Of a stretch of 64,000 nt of DNA, positions 24,731 through 33,609 are shown one piece after another. This DNA comes from CALKJU01 sp035326425 (GTDB lineage: Bacteria > Pseudomonadota > Alphaproteobacteria > Geminicoccales > Geminicoccaceae). The position numbers and the translations under genes were made by a program. Location of the stretch: contig DAOLFG010000008.1 in NCBI GenBank assembly GCA_035326425.1, forward strand, positions 53,917 to 117,916, in the 5' to 3' direction. Each line of letters begins with the position of its first letter. Positions within the stretch are counted from its first letter, which is position 1. The notes under the pieces were generated by a model that was given only the letters and a program-made list of their open reading frames with translations, was not told the DNA's origin and did no database searches.

Positions 24731-25945
24731 ATGAGCGTGCTCGCGACGGGCAGGGGCGGCGACGTCCGCGTCATCGGGCTGATCAGCATCGGCCATTTCA
24801 GCAGCCATTTCTCGCATCTGGTGCTGCCGCCGCTCTTCCCGATGCTCAAGGATGCGCTGGGCGTGTCCTTCGCCGAGCTCGGGCTGCTGATGACGCTGTT
24901 CTTCGCCGCATCGGGCCTGGCCCAGACGCTGGCCGGCGTGCTGGTCGACCGCTGGGGCGCGGACCGGGTGCTGATCGGCGGCACGCTGCTGCTGGGCGGC
25001 TCGGTCGCCGCCATGAGCCTGGCGCCGTCCTATGGCGTCATGCTGCCGCTGGCGGTGCTGGCCGGCATTGGCAACTGCGTGTTCCATCCGGCCGACTACG
25101 CCATTCTCAGCCACCGCGTCTCCGGCTCGCTGATGGCGCGCGCCTTCAGCGTCCATACGCTGGGCGGTACCCTGGGCTGGGCTGCGGCCCCGGCCTTCGT
25201 CGTGGCGATCGCCCAGCTGCACGGCTGGCGGGTGGCGATGGCGGCGGCAGCGGTGGTGATCCTCGTCATCGGCTTCGGGCTGCTGCTGCAGCGCGGCCAG
25301 CTGCAGTACGGGCCGCAGCGCGCCGCCGACCGGCCCGCGGGCGCCCCGAGGCTACTGGCCGACCTGATGCGGCTGCCGATCATCCTGTGCTTCCTGTTCT
25401 TCTGCATGCTCGCCATGGCGCTGATGTCGCTGCAGAGCTTCCTGCCGCTGGCGCTCAACGTCGTGCACGGCGTGCCGCTGATCGTGGCGACCACCACGCT
25501 CACGGCGTTCATGCTGGGGAGTGCCGCCGGCACGGTGTTCGGGGGCATCCTCGCCGATCGCCGTGGCGAGCATCAGCGCATCATCGCCGTCGGCCTGTTG
25601 CTGACGGCGGCGATCGTGCTGCTGCTGGGCCAGGTGGCGCTGCCGACCCTGCTGCTCTGGGCCGCCGTCGGCACCGCCGGATTCTGCACCGGCATGACGA
25701 CGCCGTCGCGCGACATGCTGATCCGTGCCTGCGCGCCGGCCGGTGCCGCCGGCACGGTGTTCGGCTTCGTCTATTCCGGCCTGGATCTCGGCGGCACCCT
25801 GGCGCCCGTGCTGGTGGGGCTGCTCATGGACCATCGCTATCCGGGTGCCGTCTTCTGGGTCGTGGCGGTGGCCAGCCTCGTCGCCATCCTGACCGTCACG
25901 TCGACGCGCCCGCCGCGCCGGGTGGGGGCATTGCCGGCCGAATAG
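24731..25945 (+). CDS. Major facilitator superfamily transporter (Fsr-like)
   Basis: A 404-residue carrier with twelve predicted membrane segments. The N-terminal ISIGHFSSHFSHLVLPPLFP and the loop-2/3 motif GVLVDRWGADR resemble the fosmidomycin-resistance-like subgroup of exporters. The second half opens at PIILCFLFFCMLAMALMS, with an ILADRRGEH loop that mirrors the first. The ATG at 24731 is placed right after GAAGGGGTGAC; the open frame upstream is arginine-rich and not membrane-like. Substrate is unknown. It follows the GGDEF/EAL gene by ~90 bases. Confidence 0.88.
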   Translation: MSVLATGRGGDVRVIGLISIGHFSSHFSHLVLPPLFPMLKDALGVSFAELGLLMTLFFAASGLAQTLAGVLVDRWGADRVLIGGTLLLGGSVAAMSLAPSYGVMLPLAVLAGIGNCVFHPADYAILSHRVSGSLMARAFSVHTLGGTLGWAAAPAFVVAIAQLHGWRVAMAAAAVVILVIGFGLLLQRGQLQYGPQRAADRPAGAPRLLADLMRLPIILCFLFFCMLAMALMSLQSFLPLALNVVHGVPLIVATTTLTAFMLGSAAGTVFGGILADRRGEHQRIIAVGLLLTAAIVLLLGQVALPTLLLWAAVGTAGFCTGMTTPSRDMLIRACAPAGAAGTVFGFVYSGLDLGGTLAPVLVGLLMDHRYPGAVFWVVAVASLVAILTVTSTRPPRRVGALPAE

Positions 25946-26077
25946 CTCGACCCGAGCTGCGACGGTGGGGGTCCGCGCAATCGCCACGCGCGTCGCGGTT
26001 GCATTGCGGCGAGCCGGGCCGGTAGAAGACTCCATGCCGACGGCCGAGCCGCGGCTGGCAAGCGAGGGCGCTGGCGT

Positions 26078-26944
26078 ATGGCTGTCATTCGAAAGGTCGT
26101 GTTCCCGGTGGCTGGACTCGGCACGCGCATGCTGCCTGCGACGCGGGTGCTGCCCAAGGAGATGCTTCCCGTCGTCGACAAGCCGATCATCCAATACGCC
26201 TTCGAGGAGGCGGCCGCGGCGGGATGCGAGGAGTTCGTCTTCGTCACCGGCCGCGGCAAGACCCTGATCGAGGACCATTTCGACCGCGCCTACGAGCTGT
26301 TCGACACCCTCGCGCGCAAGGCGAAGGAAAAGGAGCTGGCGGCGCTGGAGCGCACGACGCCCGAGGCCGGCGGCATCGTCTACACCCGCCAGCAGCAGCC
26401 TCTGGGCCTGGGGCATGCGGTATGGTGTGCCCGCCACGCCGTCGGCAACGAGCCCTTCGGCGTGATGCTGGTCGACGACCTCATCCACAGCCGCACGCCC
26501 TGCATGGCACAGCTCGCCGACGCCCATGCCAGGACCGGCGGCAACATCGTGGCGGTGATGGAGGTGGCGCCCGAGCACACCGCCCGCTACGGCGTCCTCG
26601 ATCCCGGCAGGGACGACGGCAGCCTCGTCGAGGTCCGCGGCATGGTCGAGAAGCCGAAGCCGGCCGAGGCGCCCTCGCGGCTGGCCGTCATCGGCCGCTA
26701 CATCCTGATGCCCGAGATCTTCGATCTGCTGGCCAGGCAGCAGAAGGGTGCGGGCGGCGAGATCCAGCTGACCGACGGCATGGCCAAGCTCATCGGCAGG
26801 CAGCCCTTCCACGGACTGCGCTTCGAGGGGCGCCGATTCGACTGCGGCGACAAGCAGGGCTATCTGGAGGCCATCGTCGCCCTTGCGCTGGAGCGGCAGG
26901 ATCTCTCACAAGAGTTCGGCAGTACGCTCCGCCGCTATCTCTGA
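26078..26944 (+). CDS. galU: UTP-glucose-1-phosphate uridylyltransferase
   Basis: A 288-residue cytoplasmic nucleotidyltransferase that makes UDP-glucose. It begins KVVFPVAGLGTRMLPATRVL, the GalU nucleotide loop, followed by PKEMLPVVDKPIIQY. Later come LGLGHAVWCAR, VMLVDDLI (metal Asp) and GEIQLTDGMAKL. Length is typical. It is the first gene of a three-gene run with UDP-glucose dehydrogenase and a hexose phosphomutase, giving the route from glucose-6-phosphate to UDP-glucuronate. Confidence 0.96.
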   Translation: MAVIRKVVFPVAGLGTRMLPATRVLPKEMLPVVDKPIIQYAFEEAAAAGCEEFVFVTGRGKTLIEDHFDRAYELFDTLARKAKEKELAALERTTPEAGGIVYTRQQQPLGLGHAVWCARHAVGNEPFGVMLVDDLIHSRTPCMAQLADAHARTGGNIVAVMEVAPEHTARYGVLDPGRDDGSLVEVRGMVEKPKPAEAPSRLAVIGRYILMPEIFDLLARQQKGAGGEIQLTDGMAKLIGRQPFHGLRFEGRRFDCGDKQGYLEAIVALALERQDLSQEFGSTLRRYL

Positions 26945-26978
26945 GAGCTGATCGCTCCGAAGTCCACGGAACCGCCTC

Positions 26979-28301
26979 ATGCGCATCGCAATGATCGGAA
27001 CCGGCTATGTCGGCCTGGTTTCCGGCGCCTGTTTCGCCGAGTTCGGCCTCGACGTGATCTGCGTCGACAAGGACCAGGCCAAGATCGACCTGCTGCTCGA
27101 GGGCCGGATCCCGATCTACGAGCCCGGTCTCGACGAGCTGGTGATGCGGCACAAGGCGGGCGGGCGGCTGCGCTTCACCACCGACCTCGCCGCCGCCGTC
27201 GACGGCGTCGATGCGGTGTTCATCGCGGTCGGTACGCCGACCCGCCGCGGCGACGGCCACGCCGACCTGACCTACGTCTTCTCCGCCGCCGAGGAGATCG
27301 CCGACGCGCTGACCGGGCCCACCGTCGTCGTCACCAAGTCGACGGTGCCCGTCGGCACCGGCCGCAAGCTGCAGCAGATCTTCGCCGAGCGGCGGCCGGA
27401 CCTCGAGGTCGAGATCGCCTCGAACCCCGAGTTCCTGCGCGAGGGCTCGGCGATCGAGGACTTCATGCACCCCGACCGCGTCGTCTGCGGCGTGGAAGGG
27501 CAGCGCTCGCGCGACGTGCTGGCGCAGGCCTACCGGCCGCTGAACCTGATCGAGACGCCGATCCTGTTCACGACGCTCGAGACCGCCGAGCTGATCAAGT
27601 ACGCCACCAACAGCTTCCTCGCCACCAAGATCACCTTCATCAACGAGATGGCCGACTTGTGCGAGAAGGTCGGCGCCGACGTCCAGCAGGTGGCCAAGGG
27701 CATGGGCCTCGACGGTCGGATCGGCCGCAAGTTCCTGCATGCCGGCCCCGGCTTCGGCGGCTCGTGCTTTCCCAAGGACACGCTGGCGCTGATCCGCACC
27801 GGCGAGCTGCACGACAGCCCCTTGCGCATCGTCGAGACCGTGGTCAGCGTCAACGATGGCCGCAAGCGCCGGATGGTGAAGAAGGTGATCGAGGCCATGG
27901 GCGGCTCGGTCGCCGGCAAGACGATCGCCGTGCTGGGCGTCACCTTCAAGCCCAATACCGACGACATGCGCGAGAGCCCGAGCCTCGTCATCCTGCCGGC
28001 ACTGAAGGCCGAGGGTGCCACGATCCGGGCCTTCGACCCCGAGGGCATGGGCGAGGCCCGCCGCCTCCTGCCCGAAGTGGTGTGGTGCGAGGACGCCTAC
28101 AACGCGCTCCAGGGTGCCGATGCCGTGGTGATCCTGACCGAGTGGAACGTCTTCCGCGGCCTCGATCTCGATCGCGCCCGGGAGGTCATGCGCGAGCCCC
28201 GCATCGTCGACCTGCGCAACATCTTCGATCCGGCGCAGGTGGCGCGCGCCGGCTTCACCTATACCGGCATCGGCCGCTCGCGCGGCCCCGCCGCCCCGTA
28301 G
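26979..28301 (+). CDS. UDP-glucose 6-dehydrogenase
   Basis: A 440-residue enzyme that oxidises UDP-glucose to UDP-glucuronate with two NAD. The Rossmann start RIAMIGTGYVGLVSGACFAE is present, as are TKSTVPVGTG, NPEFLREGSAIEDF, the catalytic GFGGSCFPKDT and the C-terminal TFKPNTDDMRESPS. It begins 34 bases after galU, so the two are co-transcribed. The product feeds uronic-acid-containing exopolysaccharide or LPS. Common symbols for this gene are ugd, udg or tuaD; I leave it blank because usage varies. Confidence 0.96.
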   Translation: MRIAMIGTGYVGLVSGACFAEFGLDVICVDKDQAKIDLLLEGRIPIYEPGLDELVMRHKAGGRLRFTTDLAAAVDGVDAVFIAVGTPTRRGDGHADLTYVFSAAEEIADALTGPTVVVTKSTVPVGTGRKLQQIFAERRPDLEVEIASNPEFLREGSAIEDFMHPDRVVCGVEGQRSRDVLAQAYRPLNLIETPILFTTLETAELIKYATNSFLATKITFINEMADLCEKVGADVQQVAKGMGLDGRIGRKFLHAGPGFGGSCFPKDTLALIRTGELHDSPLRIVETVVSVNDGRKRRMVKKVIEAMGGSVAGKTIAVLGVTFKPNTDDMRESPSLVILPALKAEGATIRAFDPEGMGEARRLLPEVVWCEDAYNALQGADAVVILTEWNVFRGLDLDRAREVMREPRIVDLRNIFDPAQVARAGFTYTGIGRSRGPAAP

Positions 28302-28318
28302 GGGGCACGGGGCCCCCT
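28300..28318 (+). other. GC-rich hairpin inside the sugar-nucleotide operon
   Basis: Arms AGGGGGC and GCCCCCT flank a 5-base loop right after the dehydrogenase stop codon. There is no T-run, so it is not a standard terminator. It might slow 3'-end decay or attenuate reading into the next gene 36 bases on. Confidence 0.4.
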
Positions 28319-28354
28319 CACATCGCCGCAACGGCCAGGAGTATCGAGGTTCGG

Positions 28355-29740
28355 ATGGGACAGGCGCACCGTTTCCACCCGACCATCCTGCGCGAGTACG
28401 ACATCCGCGGGATCGTCGGCGAGACCCTGGGGCCGGACGACGCCCGGGCCATCGGCCGGGCCTACGGCACCATGCTGAAGGAGCGGGGCGGCGCGCGGGT
28501 CTGCGTCGGCCGCGACGGCAGGCTGAGCTCACCCGAGCTGGCCGAGGCGCTGATCCAGGGCCTGGTCGGGACCGGCCTCGCCGTCCAGGCGGTCGGGCTC
28601 GGGCCGACGCCGATGCTCTATTTCGCCGTCCATCATCTCGATGCCGATGGCGGCATCCAGGTCACCGGCTCGCACAATCCGCCGAGCCACAACGGCTTCA
28701 AGATGATGCTGGGGAAAGGCTCGCTCTATGGCGACGCCATCCAGCGGCTGGGAGCGCTCGCCGCTTCCGGCCGCATGGCGCAGGGCGCCGGCCGTGTCGA
28801 GCAGGTCGACGTGTTCGGCGCCTATGTCGACCGCCTGGCCGGCGACTTCACCGGCTCGCGGGCGGTGGACGCCGTCTGGGATGCCGGCAACGGTGCGGCC
28901 GGCCCGGCGATGCTGGCGCTGGCCGCCAGGCTGCCGGGCCGCCACGAGTGCCTGTTCGCCGAGGTCGACGGCCGGTTCCCCAACCACCATCCCGATCCCA
29001 CGGTCCCCGAGAACCTCGTCGACCTGATCCGCGAGGTGACGGCCGGCGGCTTCGAGGCCGGCATCGGCTTCGACGGCGACGGCGACCGCATCGGCGTGGT
29101 CGACGGCAAGGGCCGCATCGTCTGGGGCGACCAGATCCTGCTGATCCTCGCCGGCGAGATCCTGAGGCGGCTGCCGGGCTCGACCATCATCTCCGACGTC
29201 AAGGCCAGCCAGATCCTGTTCGACGAGATCGGCCGGCTGGGCGGCGTGCCCTTGATGTGGAAGACCGGGCACTCGCTGATCAAGGCCAAGATGGCCGAGA
29301 TCGGCTCGCCGCTGTCGGGGGAGATGTCCGGCCACATCTTCTACAAGGACCGCTTCTACGGCCACGACGACGCGCTCTACGTCGCCGTGCGGCTCTTGTC
29401 GATCCTGGCCGGCGGCGATCGGACGCTGGCCGACCTGCGCGACGCCATGCCGCCGTCGTTCACGACGCCCGAGGTCCGCTTCGACTGCGACGAGGCGGTG
29501 AAGTTCAAGGCCATCGAGCAGGTGAAGGCCAACCTCGAGGCCGCGGGCGCCGATTTCGACGGCATCGACGGCGTGCGGGTGCTGGAGCCCGACGGCTGGT
29601 GGCTGCTGCGCGCCTCGAACACCCAGGCGGTGATCGTGGCGCGCTGCGAATCCAGGTCCGACGAAGGCCTCGGCCGGCTGAAGGAGCGGGTGCGCTTCGA
29701 GCTGCGCCGGGTGGGCGTCGAGCCGCCGGCCGGGTTCTGA
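28355..29740 (+). CDS. Phosphomannomutase/phosphoglucomutase
   Basis: A 461-residue alpha-D-phosphohexomutase interconverting hexose 6- and 1-phosphates. The four family loops are visible: catalytic serine in TGSHNPPSHNGFKMML, magnesium loop GFDGDGDRIGVVD, sugar loop GEMSGHIFYKDRFYGHDDA and phosphate loop RASNTQAVIVARCES. The bacterial AlgC/PgmG group acts on both mannose and glucose. Together with galU and the dehydrogenase it can channel glucose-6-phosphate into UDP-sugars, or provide mannose-1-phosphate. The ATG at 28355 is within a GGAG-containing leader and matches the usual N-terminus REYDIRGIVGE. Confidence 0.95.
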   Translation: MGQAHRFHPTILREYDIRGIVGETLGPDDARAIGRAYGTMLKERGGARVCVGRDGRLSSPELAEALIQGLVGTGLAVQAVGLGPTPMLYFAVHHLDADGGIQVTGSHNPPSHNGFKMMLGKGSLYGDAIQRLGALAASGRMAQGAGRVEQVDVFGAYVDRLAGDFTGSRAVDAVWDAGNGAAGPAMLALAARLPGRHECLFAEVDGRFPNHHPDPTVPENLVDLIREVTAGGFEAGIGFDGDGDRIGVVDGKGRIVWGDQILLILAGEILRRLPGSTIISDVKASQILFDEIGRLGGVPLMWKTGHSLIKAKMAEIGSPLSGEMSGHIFYKDRFYGHDDALYVAVRLLSILAGGDRTLADLRDAMPPSFTTPEVRFDCDEAVKFKAIEQVKANLEAAGADFDGIDGVRVLEPDGWWLLRASNTQAVIVARCESRSDEGLGRLKERVRFELRRVGVEPPAGF

Positions 29741-29849
29741 GCCCTCGTTAACCAGGAATTCACGACCGGCGCCCTAGCCTCGGCTTCGCGCGGGCGTTTG
29801 CGGTCGGATCGGTTGCCGATGCCCCGGACTTCCTGCCGGAGCCTGCCCG

Positions 29850-30236
29850 ATGGCGATCGACAAGAGCCAGCCGGTCCTGATCGTCGACGACCATGCGCCG
29901 ATGCTGCGGATCGTCCGGGTCCTGCTGCGGCAGCTCGGCTTCGAGGCGGTCGACGAGGCCGCCGATGGCAGCGAGGCCCTGGCGATGCTGCGCGAGAGGC
30001 GCTACGGCCTCGTCATCTCGGACTGGAACATGCAGCCGATGACCGGCTTCGACCTGCTCCGGCGGGTGCGTGCCGACGACGCGCTGAAGGACCTGCCGTT
30101 CCTGATGGTCACGGCCGAGGGCCGGACCGAGAACGTGATAGCCGCCAGGGAAGCGGGTGTCAGCGGCTACCTGATGAAGCCCTTCGGCATCGAGAGCTTC
30201 CGCGCCAAGATCGGCAGCATCGGCTCTGCTGCCTGA
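29850..30236 (+). CDS. Single-domain response regulator (CheY-like)
   Basis: A 128-residue receiver with no output domain. It has the acidic pair D13/D14, the phosphoacceptor D58 in VISDWNMQPMTG, the switch T88 in MVTAEG and K110 in GYLMKPFG. It resembles CheY-like proteins that act by protein contact, for example on flagellar or kinase partners. No histidine kinase is in the window. The gene ends ten bases before the large TPR protein, so they are likely one transcript. Confidence 0.93.
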   Translation: MAIDKSQPVLIVDDHAPMLRIVRVLLRQLGFEAVDEAADGSEALAMLRERRYGLVISDWNMQPMTGFDLLRRVRADDALKDLPFLMVTAEGRTENVIAAREAGVSGYLMKPFGIESFRAKIGSIGSAA

Positions 30237-30246
30237 GGCCGCCGCC

Positions 30247-33200
30247 ATGGGGTCGAGGCGCTGGCATCTCGCGTTCCTGGCGGCACTCGTCGCCCTCGCT
30301 GCCGCCGACCGGGCCTCGGCCGCCGTCCGGGCCGCCGATCACGGAAAGTTCGGCCGCCTGGTGTTCGAGTGGAACGGGCCGGTTGCCCTGCGGCACGGTC
30401 CCACCGCCGACGGGATCAGGCTGGAGCTGTCGCGGCCCGTCGAGGGGGACCTGGCGGCCGCTGCCGCCCGGATCGCCGGCTGGCTGCGGGATATTGCGCC
30501 GGCACAAGGGGGCCGCGAGGTCGACCTGGCGCTGCCGCCCGGCGTGACGGCCGACTTCGTCGCCGCCGGCGCCAATCTGGTCGTTCTGGACTTCGAGCGC
30601 CGCGAGGCCGCTGCACCTGCGAGACTGCGCGCCGAGCGATTGCCCGACCTCGGCCGGCTCATCGTCGAGCCGGCACCCGGCAAGGCGGTGAGCCTCACCG
30701 AGGGGCCGGATCGCCTCGCCATCGAGGCCGGCTTCGCCTGGTCGCCCGACGCCGTCCGGACGGCGTTCGACCTCGGCCCACCGATCGAGAAGGTCCATGC
30801 CGAAGGCTCGCGGCTGGTGCTGTCGCTGGCGCCCGGTGCGGGCGTGGTGCACGAACAATCGGATTCCGGCCGCCTCGTGATCGATCTGCGGTCCGCCGGA
30901 CCGGAGCCGGCGCCGCTGGTGGCGCGGCCGGCAGCTTCCCCGGTGCCGAACGTCGAGAATCCGGAGCCCGCGGCCGGTCCGCCGTCGGGCCATCGCGTCG
31001 AGATCGCCGCGACCCTGCCCAGCCTTGTCGACGACGGCCCGTCGCCTCGGCTCGAGGCGAGGACGGCCGGCGACACCGTCGAGCTCGACGTGGTCTGGCC
31101 CGAGCCGGTGCCGGCTGCCGCCTTCGTACGTGCCGGCCGGCTGTGGCTGGTATTCGGCCACGTGCCGGAAAAGCTCGACCTGTCGAGGGTCGCGGGCAGC
31201 GCTGGGCGCCTGGGCAGCCTCGCCCTCGACCCGCACCCGAAGGCCACCATCCTGACGCTCGACGACCAGGGGCCTGTGTCGCTGAAGCGGCATGGCGCCA
31301 GGTGGACGGTCGTCCTCGGCGGCGAGGCCGCGGTTCCGAAGCCGGCCGTTGTCTGGCCGCCCGTCGATGCCGAGCTCCGCATCGACGGGGCGGCGTCGCT
31401 GGTGGATGTGGAGGATCCGGTCGTCGGCGACCGGCTGGGCGTCGCCATGTTCCTGGAGGACGGCCGTGGCGAGCCCTCGGGCCGGGAGACGATCGGACTG
31501 GAAGTTCTGCCGTCCATGCAGGGCGTGGTGTGGCGCTCCCTTGCCGACAACGTCGCTGCCGAGTCCCGACCCTCTGGCGTCGTGATCAGGCTGCCGGCGC
31601 TCGCAGGCGATCGCGAGCCCGCCCCGGGCACCGTGGCGTCCGGCCCGCCGCCGGCGATGGTGGCGCAGCGGGACGAGGCGGATGCGCCGGAGCACCCGCC
31701 GGCCCCGGCCGGGCGAGGGCCGGCCGTTCCGGATGTGCCCTCGCCGGGCAAGGGGAGATCGCCGCCGCCGGCCGATGCACCGGCCGCGTCCCGCCGCGAC
31801 CCGGCCGGTCCGGTGGACCTCGCGGCCGGCGCGCTGCCGAAGGGGCAGACCGCCCGCGATCGGCGTCGTCGGCTCGAGCTGGCGGTGCTCGATGCCGAGG
31901 GGCCCGAGCAGGTCGACCGGCGTATCGACCTCGCCCGGATGCTGCTGGTGCAGGAGCTGGCGGCCGAAGCCGGTGCCAGCCTGGCGCCGGTCGACACCGC
32001 CGACCCGGCGCGCCCGGCGGCGGCGGCACTCGCCGGCATCGCGGCATTCCTGCGCGGCCGGCTCGACGATGCGGTCCGCGAGCTCGGCCGCCCGTGGCTC
32101 GACGGTGATCGCGAGGTCGCGCTGTGGCGCGCGGCGTTGGCGGCCGCCCGCCACGACCGGCCGACGGCGCTGCGCGAATGGCGGCGCGCCGGCGGCGTGC
32201 CGACCGCCTACCCGGACGGACTGCGGATCCGGCTCGGCATCGCCGGCGCGGGGATTGAGCTCTCCGACGGTCGCACCGACGCCGCCCTGGCGCTGCTCGA
32301 CCGCCTGCGCGACCTGCCGAAGCCGCCGGAGGCGGCGGCACGGGTCAGGCTGGCGGAAGCACGGGCACTCGACGCCCTGGGATCGTCCCGCCAGGCGGCC
32401 GCCGCCCTGGCCGAGGCCCTGGCCACCGGCGATCGCGACACCAGGGCCGAGGCCCAGCGCATCCGCATCGACTGGGACCTGCGCGACGGCCGGATCGCGC
32501 CCGAGGCGGCGCTCGCCCGCCTGGAAGCGATGCGGCCGGTCTGGCGGGGCCATCCCGACGAGACCGACTATCTCGACCAGATAGGCCGGCTCCGGGCCCG
32601 CGAGGGCGACCTTTCCGCCGCCATGGCGGCTTGGCAGGAAGCGCTGGACGAGACCGCCGATCCGCGCGCCAGGGACCAGCTGCGCGAGGGCCTGCGCAAG
32701 CAGGTGGCGAGCAGCCTCCTCGGCGAGGGCGACGGGCCGGCCCTGTCGCCGCTCGACAGCCTGCTGCTCTATCGCCGCCACGGCGATCTCCTCCCCGAGG
32801 GGCCGGCCCTGGCCGAGGTCGAGCGCCGGCTGGCGGCGAGGCTGGCGAGGGCCGGCATCGAGACGCCGGCGGAGCAGCTGCTGCGGCACAGGCTGGAGCT
32901 CGCGGGCTCGGCCGATGCACGCGCCGACGCCGGCATGGCCCTGGCCGAGAGCCGGCTGGCGGCGCGCGATCCCGGCTCGGCGCTCGAGCTCCTGCGATCG
33001 ACGGGCCCCGAGCGTGGCCTGCCGGCCTCCCTGGCCGCCCGGCGCGACCACATGCGCGACAGGGCGGCCCTCGCCGTTTCCTCGGCGGCGGACAGCGGAA
33101 CCGACGGGACCGGGGCCGATCGGCTGCGGGCGGCCTGGGAGGCGCTCGACTGGCAGCGCATCGAGAGCATCTCGACCGAGCTGTTGGCGGCGAAGGACGA

Positions 33201-33447
33201 GCCCGATCTCGACCGGCCGGGCACCATCCTGGCGCTCGCGATCGCCCGCGCCCGCCGCGGCGACGGCGAGGGCCTGGCGGCCGTCGGCCGCGACCATGCC
33301 GCCGAGCTGCCCGCCGGCCGCGACCGGGCCCTGCTGGCGATGCTGATGGCGGGAACGGAGCCGGCCAGCCCCGCCGACCTCGCACCGGCCGCGGCCGGCA
33401 TCGGCGCGGTGAGGACCTATCTCGAGTCCGCCGGCCAGCAGCCTTGA
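30247..33447 (+). CDS. Large exported AMIN-like/TPR protein
   Basis: A 1066-residue protein with an N-terminal signal peptide ending near ASAAV. The next ~450 residues hold beta-rich repeats of AMIN-like type, seen as HGKFGRLVFEWNGPVALRHG and again as weaker copies, broken by Pro/Ala/Gly-rich linkers around 225-250 and 465-530. From about residue 540 the sequence is alpha-helical and Ala/Leu/Arg-rich with tetratricopeptide-like spacing. I recall proteins of this layout in Rhodospirillales, often near motility or signalling genes, but assign no function. A periplasmic scaffold contacting the cell wall is a reasonable inference. Confidence 0.8.
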   Translation: MGSRRWHLAFLAALVALAAADRASAAVRAADHGKFGRLVFEWNGPVALRHGPTADGIRLELSRPVEGDLAAAAARIAGWLRDIAPAQGGREVDLALPPGVTADFVAAGANLVVLDFERREAAAPARLRAERLPDLGRLIVEPAPGKAVSLTEGPDRLAIEAGFAWSPDAVRTAFDLGPPIEKVHAEGSRLVLSLAPGAGVVHEQSDSGRLVIDLRSAGPEPAPLVARPAASPVPNVENPEPAAGPPSGHRVEIAATLPSLVDDGPSPRLEARTAGDTVELDVVWPEPVPAAAFVRAGRLWLVFGHVPEKLDLSRVAGSAGRLGSLALDPHPKATILTLDDQGPVSLKRHGARWTVVLGGEAAVPKPAVVWPPVDAELRIDGAASLVDVEDPVVGDRLGVAMFLEDGRGEPSGRETIGLEVLPSMQGVVWRSLADNVAAESRPSGVVIRLPALAGDREPAPGTVASGPPPAMVAQRDEADAPEHPPAPAGRGPAVPDVPSPGKGRSPPPADAPAASRRDPAGPVDLAAGALPKGQTARDRRRRLELAVLDAEGPEQVDRRIDLARMLLVQELAAEAGASLAPVDTADPARPAAAALAGIAAFLRGRLDDAVRELGRPWLDGDREVALWRAALAAARHDRPTALREWRRAGGVPTAYPDGLRIRLGIAGAGIELSDGRTDAALALLDRLRDLPKPPEAAARVRLAEARALDALGSSRQAAAALAEALATGDRDTRAEAQRIRIDWDLRDGRIAPEAALARLEAMRPVWRGHPDETDYLDQIGRLRAREGDLSAAMAAWQEALDETADPRARDQLREGLRKQVASSLLGEGDGPALSPLDSLLLYRRHGDLLPEGPALAEVERRLAARLARAGIETPAEQLLRHRLELAGSADARADAGMALAESRLAARDPGSALELLRSTGPERGLPASLAARRDHMRDRAALAVSSAADSGTDGTGADRLRAAWEALDWQRIESISTELLAAKDEPDLDRPGTILALAIARARRGDGEGLAAVGRDHAAELPAGRDRALLAMLMAGTEPASPADLAPAAAGIGAVRTYLESAGQQP

Positions 33448-33506
33448 CCTGCCGGACGCCGGCCGGCTTGACATCCCGCCTCGCGGCCTCACCCTTGGAG
33501 CGCGGC

Positions 33507-33593
33507 ATGGGAGAACGTGGCATGCGCCAGGCGGCCGGCATCGCACTGCTGTTCGCGCTGTTCGGGCTGTTGTCGCTCAAGGCGATGTTCTAG
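33507..33593 (+). CDS. 28-residue single-span membrane protein
   Basis: A small gene between the TPR protein and the XpaC-like gene. The product starts MGERGMRQAAGIALLFALFG and ends LLSLKAMF: a short charged head and one membrane helix. GGAG lies six bases before the ATG at 33507; an internal ATG at 33522 would give a shorter form. Its stop is 16 bases before the next start, so it is probably part of that operon. No family recognised. Confidence 0.5.
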   Translation: MGERGMRQAAGIALLFALFGLLSLKAMF

Positions 33594-33609
33594 GGCCCGC
33601 CGGCAGGCG

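Noticed and set aside
28300..28318. Terminator between the dehydrogenase and the mutase
   Set aside because: The stem has no T-run and the three genes make one pathway, so a processing or stability hairpin is more likely.
30160..33546. An 1128-codon open frame on the minus strand
   Set aside because: It mirrors the TPR protein gene. Its translation is rich in Arg, Gly, Pro and His with no domain or signal, typical of antisense frames in very GC-rich DNA.
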